Origin: Gossypium raimondii
Taxonomy: Eukaryota > Streptophyta > Magnoliopsida > Malvales > Malvaceae
Direction: 5' to 3'
Length of the DNA: 64,000 bases
Assembly (NCBI RefSeq): GCF_025698545.1
Contig: NC_068573.1
Coordinates: 2,547,001-2,611,000 of the forward strand
The translations under genes and the position numbers were made by a program. Within the stretch, counting starts at the first letter, position 1. Every line of letters starts with the position of its first letter. The notes below the pieces were generated by a model, which did no database searches, was not told the DNA's origin, and saw nothing but the letters and a program-made list of their open reading frames with translations. Of the stretch, positions 55,874 to 64,000 are shown piece by piece.

Positions 55874-57160
55874 TCACCAACTGGCAACATTCGATAATGG
55901 TTTGGAGTCTTGAAGGGAGATCGCAGTTTCGAATGCACCAACTATGGTCATAACTTTATTTTTCCGGGTTTCGACAAGTTTATTCACGGTTTCTTTGATC
56001 ACATTATTGAATAAACTCTTTCCATCTATCTTCCCCTGCACAGATTTGTGTCTTGAAACAATGTCATTTGTGTCACCATCGGTTTCTCTTCCTTGACCGG
56101 ACTTGAGACGCAACGGACCATTATTGCTCGAATTGTCCGCCGCTTCCGTATTTACGGTTTTATCTTCACCGTATTCAGGGACAGAGTCATGATCAACTTT
56201 GGTCACAGCATATCCGGATTCATCTACAATAGGTGGAGACAATTCAGCAGCACAATTTTCGTTTTTATCGGATTCCAACATCATATTTTCTGTCTCCAAC
56301 TTGATAACATACAAGGTTTTCTCCTGGAGCGTGTCGTGTTCATCGAGAAGTTGCTCGGTTTCGCCATTTTCGACCTTGTTCCGATCCTTCTGCTTAGGTA
56401 CAACTTTCAAATTCCTGTACTTTCTTGTAGTAAGGCTCGTAGCTCCCGCTGTAGAAGCTTTTTGTGATGCTGCAAGTTCCTTTATTACATTCCTTTTTCC
56501 CGTCTTCATATCATCGATTCCACTCTTTCTTTCGGCCTGATTTTTCGGTTTCAAACAAGTAATAGAACGTTTATAACAACTTCTCTCATTAGCTTTTGAT
56601 GGAACTTTCTTCGAAGGTAATGATCTGTCCTGTTTCACGACTTTACCGGCATCGAACACGTCGGGTTTCAACTTTGGTGAAGATTTAAGCTTTGTCATAG
56701 ATGTCTTTTTATCCTCAAAGTTAACAACATCAGTGATATCAATGGAATGCCTTCTAGAATTAGGGGGATATTTGGCCTTAACCTTTTCCATTGATGCCTT
56801 TTCTTTCATCGAACAACTTTTTTACACCGAACTGCTTCCACTCGGTGAGTTGGTCGACGTTTCCGGCTTGACGATCTTTTTCTTGGGTGGCAACTCTAAG
56901 TTCTCAAACAAATTTGGTTCATCGAATGCCTTTTTTGTGATCCTTTTTGGAAAGGGAAGTTTAGGCGCCTTCTCTTCGGATTCATGTTTCTTCTCCGGTT
57001 TGCAGATATCATGACAACAACCGGTTGAAGCTCGGCGATAAAGAGAACGTGTTCTTTCTTTGTTGTTAGCAGCACATGATAACGAGCTCCTCCTCGAATC
57101 ACCGCCATTGATCCCGGGAATTTCCGGTGTCATTGATGAACCGACACTCTCCGCAGCCAT
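55874..57160 (-). pseudogene. Plant calmodulin-binding-domain protein, unit 2, one disrupted site
   Basis: From the ATG at 57160 the frame is open through PEIPGINGGDSRRSS to about 56822. There three one-base losses (about 56811-56830: CATCGAACAAC and ACACCGAACTGC, each lacking a G, and a T-run one shorter) create a stop. The frame then resumes (MKEKASMEKVKAK) and is open to the stop at 55874. The complete C-terminal calmodulin-binding domain is here (FNNVIKETVNKLVETRKNKV and on to SLQDSKPLSNVASW). Apart from that cluster this copy is intact where unit 1 is broken. Confidence 0.82.
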
Positions 57161-58044
57161 CAAATATGTAGTAGAAGAGAATAAAAAAGCTTACAACAAA
57201 CAATCCTGAAATCCAATACAAATCTATATCATTAGTAGTCAATTAGATTTTATTAACTACATAAACATTCATATGCATAAATATATACATGTCATTAGTA
57301 GTCAGTCAATCATATGATCAAAACCAAAACCAAACAAGAGAAAGTCTTGGAAAACCAAATAATTAGAGGTAATTGACGGATTAATCTGATGCAATTCGAC
57401 TATTAGTACATGTTTCTATGATACTTTTACCTACATAAAACCTACCAATGCAAAGAAGGAGCCAAAACTATAGAATTCACAGTTTGGTTTGGAAGAAACC
57501 CAGTGAACCCCATATTATATATATTCACTTACAAAACCAAAAACAGAAAGAAAAAAAAACAGCACTTTGGAAAAGAAGATATTGCTAATACAAAGGGGAA
57601 GTTATACCTTTCTTTATCTTCTCCAACTTCTTGTTGTTTAAGCAGAAAGGTGGGAGAAGGCAACTGGAATATAAGCAGAATGAAGGGTTTGGATTTGGTA
57701 AGGCATGGTGCAAGTAAACTGTTTGGTTTTTCTGTTTTCTATGTTTAGGTGAGAGAAGAGATTTGGCTTAGTAAAACTGCAATGTAGGAATTTAATTTGA
57801 GGCATTGACTTTCATCTTTGTTGTTGTTCCTTAGAAAACAAAAAATAAATAACACTCAAGTAGTTGTTTTCAACTTATGTTACTTAAAAAGTAAAATTGG
57901 CTTTAATTGTCTTGAATAAATTAAATATAAATTTATATATGATTTAGTAAATGAATTTAACTTTCCAAAAAATTATGTTATTAAAAGTTACTCTTTTATT
58001 TGATTATATATATTATTGGTTGAATATAAATTTGTTAAATTCAT

Positions 58045-58712
58045 TTGAAATTTAGGGTTTTATTGAAATTTTATGTAATAAATATATTTATTAAAAATAA
58101 TATTTTTTTTTTGTAGTTTTGTCTATGGTTTGGGCAAAAGGCTCGTTTAAAGAATGGGAGAGTTTGAGTAAAAATATAGACTTGAAATATAAGCTTGGGC
58201 AAAAAAATTAAGGCTGAGCACTGGCTCATTAACTTGAATTTGTAAAATAAAAATTTACTTTTTTTGCTATTTTTATTATTTTACTACTATTTTACTATTA
58301 TGTTCCTACTATTTTATTATTATTGTTTAGATCTTGTATAATTCTTATTTTATTGTTAATTTTGTTCCTATTTTAAAGGCATACGCTTGTTAAGTTGCAC
58401 TTCTCTTAGTGTTATTTAAGTATATATATATATTTTAAATTTATTTTTAATTTGTTGGGAAATATTTATTTTAATGTTTTCAATGTATTTGATGTATTAT
58501 ATATATTTTAAAATTATATATAAAATTAATACAAGCGGGTCAGACCCGTGATTTAGCAATTTTATCCAGGCTAGGCTTAGACAAAATTTTAAACACGTTT
58601 TTTGGGCCGAGCCTAGCAAATGACCCTAGCAAAACCTCACCTCTACTTTTTTGGTATTTTTTATATTAAAAAATTATGCCTCCCAATAATATTATCTCCA
58701 ATGTTCAGATAT
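58045..58712. repeat. Unit 2 copy of the GGGCCGAGCC-type repeat
   Basis: Matches 47810-48480, but the GC-rich core is damaged: GGCTGAGCACTGGCTCATT stands where unit 1 has GGCCTGAGCCTGGCTCGGCC. Several A-runs are shorter. Confidence 0.6.
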
Positions 58713-58849
58713 ACATTCTTTCTTGAGAGACATTGTCACATCCCAAAAATCAGGTTAAAAGAAATTGAGTTAGTGAGACCAAGAATAGTCACATGTTTTT
58801 GAGTAAAGGTTATGAGAATTATGAGGGGTTTTTACGAATATAATATAAA
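58713..58849. other. Unique sequence right of the duplication
   Basis: No gene or repeat recognised. It includes the unduplicated continuation of the right breakpoint. Confidence 0.4.
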
Positions 58850-59261
58850 ATAAAATAAAATTTACTAAAATGGCATGTTTAAAAAATTATGCACCAAAAT
58901 GGTACATTCAAACTGGTGGAAGGTGGTGCATAGGCGGCACCACCTTAGAATTCCGACAAATCTGACTAAAAACAAAAAACAAAAATAAAAAAAACTAGTG
59001 AAGACAATGTAATAGGCGACACTTAAAGAAAATATGAGTCAAATACGACCCATATACGGAAAAACCCGATCCAAAACCCGACTCGCTGTCATAGATGGGA
59101 CAGCACAAGGGGTCACACCTAGGGAAGAGGTGGCACTCCCTGGTCACGCCATCTTCATAGGCGGCACCGGCCTGCGGTGTCAGGCGATGGGACGAGTCAT
59201 GGCTTCAGCCTATGAGTTGTGTGTTTTGGGACCTTATAATGGTCCTTAATGCCCCATTTTT

Positions 59262-59412
59262 GGCCAGAAGAGAGAAAGTTTTTGAAGAAAAGAAGAGAAG
59301 AAGAAGGAGAAGGAGAGGGCGGGAAGGGAGATAGAAAGAAAAAAAGAGAAGCAAAATAGAGAGAGGGAAGGAGAAAGAGAAGGAAAAAAATAAATAGAAA
59401 AGAAAAGGAGAG
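59262..59412 (+). repeat. Polypurine tract of about 150 bp
   Basis: Almost uninterrupted A/G (GAAGAAAAGAAGAGAAGAAG and similar) with very few pyrimidines. It occupies the position corresponding to the pyrimidine-rich repeat upstream of the first PMD gene, but with the opposite strand bias. Confidence 0.85.
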
Positions 59413-59737
59413 TTTGTTGTTCAGGGAAGATTAAGTGTTTAAGAAAAGACAATTTTTTTTGTTATAAATTAATGTTAATTTAATTTATTTTTGTTGTTAT
59501 TATTGTTGATTTAATTCGGATTTTATTTTATTTTGTAAGGTATTGTTTGGTTAAAAAGAGCTATTAAGGTATGTTTGTATTTATTTTATATTTTCATTCA
59601 TTCATAATTTATTTTTAATATTTATTGAAGTAAAAAAGCCTATTTATGTTATGTACAAAGAATGTTTTATTTTTTATGTAATTTATTTGTTATGTGTGTT
59701 TTAGGTTGATTAGATATAATTTTTATGTAATTTATTT

Positions 59738-60270
59738 GGCATGTTATTTTGATTATTTTAATATAAATTTTTTTATTTTTATGTAGGTAAAAGATGAAGC
59801 CATTGATATGGAATTTGTGAATGAGACCATTGAGTTTGAATTTATGAGATAAATTAAGAATTAGTTTATATGTTCTAATTTTTAAGACTTTATAATTGAG
59901 AATAAGAGTTTATGTTTTAAATTTTATTTTATGTTTTTTATAAATATTATAAATGAAATTTCTTTTTAATCATTCTATGCAAAAAAATTTATATTTTTGA
60001 CAATAATTAAGTTGGCATGTTATTATATATATTATATTTTAAACCAATACATTTTACTTATTATCATTTTAAAATAATAAAAAATATTCATATTTAGTAT
60101 GTTGAGATAGTTTATGTTATGTTTTTGTTATATTTTTTATTGGCATGTTATTTTTATTATTTTAAATTTTTTTGTTTTTATGTAGGTAAAAGATTAAACC
60201 ATTGAGATGAATTTTGTGAATGCGACCATTGAGTTGGAGTTTGAGTTAGAATTTATAAAATATATTTATT
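59738..60270 (+). repeat. Direct repeat pair of about 130 bp upstream of PMD
   Basis: TTGGCATGTTATTTT..ATTATTTTAA..TTTTTATGTAGGTAAAAGAT followed by CCATTGA.ATG..TTTGTGAATG and GACCATTGAGTT occurs at 59738-59865 and again at about 60133-60265. Each copy has an acceptor-like TATGTAG followed by GTAAAAGAT, so it may be a duplicated leader exon of the PMD gene. Confidence 0.8.
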
Positions 60271-60431
60271 TTGTTAATGTAGTATAGCCAAAAATATGAT
60301 GTGGACAAAATTGTTTGGTATTTTTTGTAATTAAAACAATATATAAAATTTAGATATTTTGATAAATATTTAAAATGCATCAAACTTTAAAATTAATAAC
60401 CGAAATTTGTTTTGAAATTGCAGGTATAGCA

Positions 60432-62433
60432 ATGGGTTCATTGATTAAGAACGATGGTTACATATCAAACACAATTAATAATATGGTAATATATTGTTAT
60501 TTGTTAATCACGGGTTCCCTTAAAAAATTTCTATGTCATTTACGGAAATAAATTATGTTATTATAACTATTTTCTGTAATTTAATAGTGTCAGGGCTCGT
60601 ACCGCGCATTAAGGGGTCGGGTGAATGGTTTAGGATATTCCCTAGATGAATGACTGATGCCATACTTGGAGTTAGCTGGATTCAAGTCAGCAGCATTGAT
60701 CCAAACGTTTGATTTGCGGTACGATTTAATATCCGCATTGGTCGAGCGTTGGCGCTCGAAGACCCACACTTTTCATTTGCCGTGTGGGGAGTGCACTATC
60801 ACTTTGGAGGATGTTGCATTGCAACATGGGCTCCCAATCAACGGGAGTGTCGTAACGGGCATAAGTACGATAGCTGAGCTGGCTGCCCTTTGTTATAACC
60901 TACTAGGAGTCTCGCCCAAACGATGCTGAGTCAAAATTTACGGGTTTGATATTTTCATGGCTAAAAGCCAATTTTAAACATTTATCAATTAATGTCATTG
61001 AGCAGGAGGTGATGTGCGTAGCTCGAGCGTACATGATACATATTATAGAGGGTGTACAGATGCTGGATGCGAACAACAACAGGGTTCATTTGATGTATCT
61101 ACCCCTATTAGATGATTTGTAGAATGTTCGCTTGTATAGTTGGGGTTCTGCAGTTCTGGCTATATTGTATCATGAGCTTTGTCGAACGACAAAGCCTGAT
61201 GCCCTAGACATAGGCGGATGCCTTATATTGCTACAGTCATCGGCTCTTTATCGGATGCCATTCTTGGCATCGATTAGGCACCAAGCTTATGTATTTCCAC
61301 TAGTAAATAGGTGATAAAATTTAACTTGTTATAGCAATTAATTGACATTTTTTTCTAATGATATTATTCTAACGATACTATTCTAACATGTAATTTATTT
61401 TCGTAGATCAAGTTTTTATCCGGGTATCAGGAGGTCGTACACTGTCCCGATATATCGTCTGATGATTGAACAACATGCCGGAGAAGGGGTAAGCTATTCC
61501 AATATTCGTGACATGTAATTACTTTGTATATCTTACTCGAACCGTGTTAAATTTTAACCATGTTATTAATCGTGCAGTTTATCTGGATGCCGTATCGAAG
61601 ACCAAAAATTGCGGCTATTATACCCTCGTCTGCCCACATTCATTCTCACCTGTGGTGCATTAATGCACCAATTATCAATTTCTAGACAGTCGAGTGGTAT
61701 AACGAGGATCAAATACTCCGGCAGTTTGGTTGCATCTAGTATATCCTGGCTCCGCCAATGCAGTTGGGGAAGATTCACGGGATTAACAAGAGAGGAAAAC
61801 ATGGAAAAAATTGGGGGTTGTGCACCAGAAATATATTGCAGTGTGGGATAATCGGATGGCGTTGAGACCTCAGATGGATATTTCTTTTAATTTGCAACCA
61901 TCGTTAGAGTACATACAATGGTACTCTAGTACTGGAAAACCATATTTACTTGGTGGACAATCGACTGTAGTCCCATCGTACATGCATTGACTTGGGGCAT
62001 ATGAGCTAGTGCCTGATATAGAGGCTAAGCCAGAGCTAGAGCCAGAGCCCTAGCCCGAGCGGTCGTATACACATTCCGCAGATAGTTCTTATCACCCAGA
62101 GTTGCGGGTCAATGATTATTTCCTGGGCTCGTCAGGACACGGATATCATTCTGGGTTTGATATATTTAGTCCAGTACCACCGCAGTACAGCACTCTTTCC
62201 GGCCAGTATCCACCGCATTGTTCCACTCATCATGGGTCGTATCCACCGCATTACAACACTCCTCCCGGCTCAAGTTCATCGATGGCGTTTGAGGCATATG
62301 ATTTTTCTTCCATGTTTTGCACACCCCCACCTGTGACTAAAGAGGATGTTGATCGCCGCGTTCACCCACAATGTGAACGTCAACCCCGCAGAAATATACC
62401 CCTAGGACTACACCATCAAACCATCAATTTTAG
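60432..62433 (+). pseudogene. PMD protein gene, second copy, broken
   Basis: Exon 1 60432-60485 (MGSLIKNDGYISNTINNM), exon 2 from about 60589, and further pieces to a Pro/Tyr/His-rich tail (repeats like YPPH) near 62430. Diagnostic phrases: LMPYLELAGFKSAALIQTFD, FHLPCGECTITLEDVALQHG, YSWGSAVLAILYHELCRTTK and DIGGCLILLQS. Disruptions: TGA after YSLDE (about 60651), a frame change near 60915, TAG after LLDD (about 61120) and several stops at 61680-61850. The family core LPCGECTITLEDV is shared with the first copy, but overall the two are clearly different lineages. Confidence 0.83.
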
Positions 62434-62529
62434 AAGTTTCTTGCAATTTAAATATTACAAAGTTTGTACTTTTTTATTCTAAAAAAAATATAAATCAAGA
62501 AAAAGACAATCTTTGTATTTATTTAATTA

Positions 62530-62835
62530 GATAAATTGCAACATTAAAACTTGGAACAAACTTTATGGTCATAAATTAGATTAATTGCAACATTATAACA
62601 TTACAAGATTAAAACTTGGAACAAACTTTGTAATATAAATTTTGTAATATAAATTAAATACATTACAATATTAAAAATTGGAACAAAATTTGTAATATAA
62701 ATTTTTTATATAAATTAAATACATTACAACATTAAAAATTAGAACAAACTTTGTAATATAAATTTTGTTATATAAATTAAATACATTATAACATTAAAAC
62801 TTGGAGCAAACTTTGTAATATAAATTAGGTACATT
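62530..62835. repeat. AT-rich tandem repeat, about four units of about 75 bp
   Basis: A unit like ACATTA.AACTTGGAACAAAC then TTTGTAATATAAATT and ATAAATTAAATACATT repeats up to the stop of the leftward MULE gene. It is the positional counterpart of the telomere-like array in the first element. Confidence 0.85.
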
Positions 62836-62848
62836 GGATTACATAAGC

Positions 62849-64000
62849 TCAATTCCTACCTGATTGTGACGATTGTCCAATATGGTAGTTTCGCTGCAGG
62901 CATTTACTCCGACTATAACCAGCTAATCTGCATAATCCATAACGCTTATCGTCGGATTTCTCCCTAATGTCCATTTCATTATGAATTCTGGATAATTGCG
63001 GACGACCTTTCGAATTCCTAAGCAACCCTTTGTCTAGGACAAGCTCGAAAGTCATCGGAGGCACCTCTCACGTAGACAGGTCAAGTAGGACAGGGAACTC
63101 ATTCTCTCAGACACACAACGTGCGCTCGAGGGTGTACACATCATTGACAAATTGTTCAGCATTGAGTGAGACTTTAGCACACGCTACCACGACATACGCA
63201 CATGGATAATGAAGTGTTTGGAACCTCCTGCAATCGCACCATCTGTTTTGGAGATCAACTCCATAGGACCTAGTGGTATACCGGGTTGACGACCGATGGT
63301 CTCTGTAACTCGAAATGTTTCAAGACGTCATGAATATAATTCTACATTCACCGACCTCGCCTTCCGATGATTTGCAACCATTGTATCCCTGACATCTTCG
63401 ACAAACACGTGACCTGCCTCCATCTGGTTGACTTGTTGCTGACCCATTCTTGGTATCAAGGTAGCCAACTTGTAGAATGTAGCCGAGAAGACAGATGAAA
63501 TCAGAAGATGTTGTGTTTTCAACAACACAACGTTGACCCCTTCCACCAAGTTTGTGGTTATTTAACCATAACAAAAGCCTCATCAAAAATTTGATCCCAT
63601 TGCCACGGTTCCATAGTACCCAACCACTATCGGAAATGTGTTCATTTGACCCTCCATGTCACTATTAAGTCGAGTCATTCTTTGGCAGAAAATGTATGGC
63701 TTTAGCTTGTGCGCTGTATATGTATTAAGAAAAAATAAGTTATAGTATTGCCCTAAAACATTAAAACTTATATTGAAAAGATAAGGTTATCCTTTACCCC
63801 TTCTCACAACTTGTCTCCACCAGTCTGTTTTCTTATAATCACGATGGAAGTTAGCCGCGATGTATCAGATGTAGTAAACGGATCTCTATGGCACACCGAA
63901 ACGCCTAATGGCGGCAATTAATCATTTCCCTCTATTGGAGATGATGCAAATATTATCGTTGCTAATAACATACCTCCGCAGGTTGGTAAGGAAGAATTCT
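62849..64000 (-). pseudogene. MULE transposase C-terminal part, broken, runs off the window
   Basis: Read leftward: near 63990-63800 a transposase-core stretch (IAAIRRFGVP, IAANFHRDYKKTDW), an intron-like gap at about 63800-63715, then pieces with ATFYKLATLIPRMGQQQVNQ and EAGHVFVEDVRDTMVANHRK. A SWIM-type finger follows (CDCRRFQTLHYPCAY at about 63235-63190, with Tyr where the consensus has His). The tail MPPMTFELVLDKGLLRN ends in a zinc-knuckle-like CRLAGYSRSKC. Two TGA codons stand where Trp is expected (about 63105 and 63075), and there are several frame changes. It supplies the domains missing from the first element's MULE remnant. Confidence 0.78.

Larger units (their letters stand above)
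48495..58712. repeat. Segmental tandem duplication, unit 2 (10.22 kb)
   Basis: Collinear with 38256-48494 throughout. The coordinate offset wanders between 10,218 and 10,239 because of small indels, concentrated in the first 1.2 kb and last 0.7 kb of the unit. At the right edge ATGTTCAGATAT continues into unrelated sequence (ACATTCTTTCTTGAG). Confidence 0.93.
58850..64000. mobile_element. Second MULE + PMD element, continuing past the window end
   Basis: Same plan as 21.2-26.6 kb: PMD gene rightward (60432-62433), MULE transposase leftward (from beyond 64000 to 62849), with tandem repeats between the two 3' ends. The left part (about 58890-59250) has motifs GGTGGTGCATAGGCGGCACCACC and CATAGGCGGCACCGG, then a polypurine tract. 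The left limit is a guess; termini were not identified. Confidence 0.6.

Noticed and set aside
1..64000. Ribosomal RNA, snoRNA or tRNA genes
   Set aside because: I looked for obvious conserved blocks on both strands and saw none; short RNAs could still escape reading by eye.

Overview
The window is nuclear DNA of a flowering plant: AT-rich, with intron-containing genes using GT-AG junctions, solo LTRs, many MITEs, and decayed Mutator-like transposons that carry a plant mobile domain (PMD) gene. The repeat families (LTRs beginning TGTAACA, a MITE whose ends read GTACCATGGAGG, and MULE/PMD cassettes) look to me like cotton (Gossypium, Malvaceae). That is recognition from memory, not a search.

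Layout. 1-8.9 kb: LTR-retrotransposon debris with two solo LTRs, each framed by an exact 5-bp target duplication. 9.1-10.4 kb: two long-armed fold-back elements. 10.4-14.3 kb: a MUB gene (membrane-anchored ubiquitin-fold protein), three coding exons, with three copies of one MITE family in its introns. 14.3-21.2 kb: gene-free repeats. 21.2-26.6 kb: a dead composite element with a PMD gene (+) converging on a MULE transposase N-terminus (-), separated by about 0.86 kb of degenerate telomere-like repeat. 26.9-32.0 kb: the chloroplast chaperone gene CLPB3, ten exons, 978 codons, intact. 34.3-36.5 kb: a two-exon P-class PPR gene (-). 37.5-41.4 kb: a conserved six-exon gene of unknown function (+).

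From inside intron 2 of that unknown gene, a 10.2-kb segment (38256-48494) is repeated head to tail (48495-58712). Each unit holds the 3' exons of the unknown gene, an EID1-like F-box gene (EDL3-like) with G-box/ABRE motifs upstream, and a plant calmodulin-binding-domain protein gene. The units differ mostly by one-base homopolymer indels that break different genes in different units. This suggests either a very recent duplication or, quite plausibly, an assembly or consensus artefact.

58.9-64.0 kb: a second PMD/MULE element with the same convergent plan, keeping the transposase C-terminus that the first lacks. Working genes are probably MUB, CLPB3, the PPR gene, the unknown gene and EDL3. 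They are ordinary independent plant genes, not a pathway. The most system-like object is the PMD + MULE cassette, present twice.
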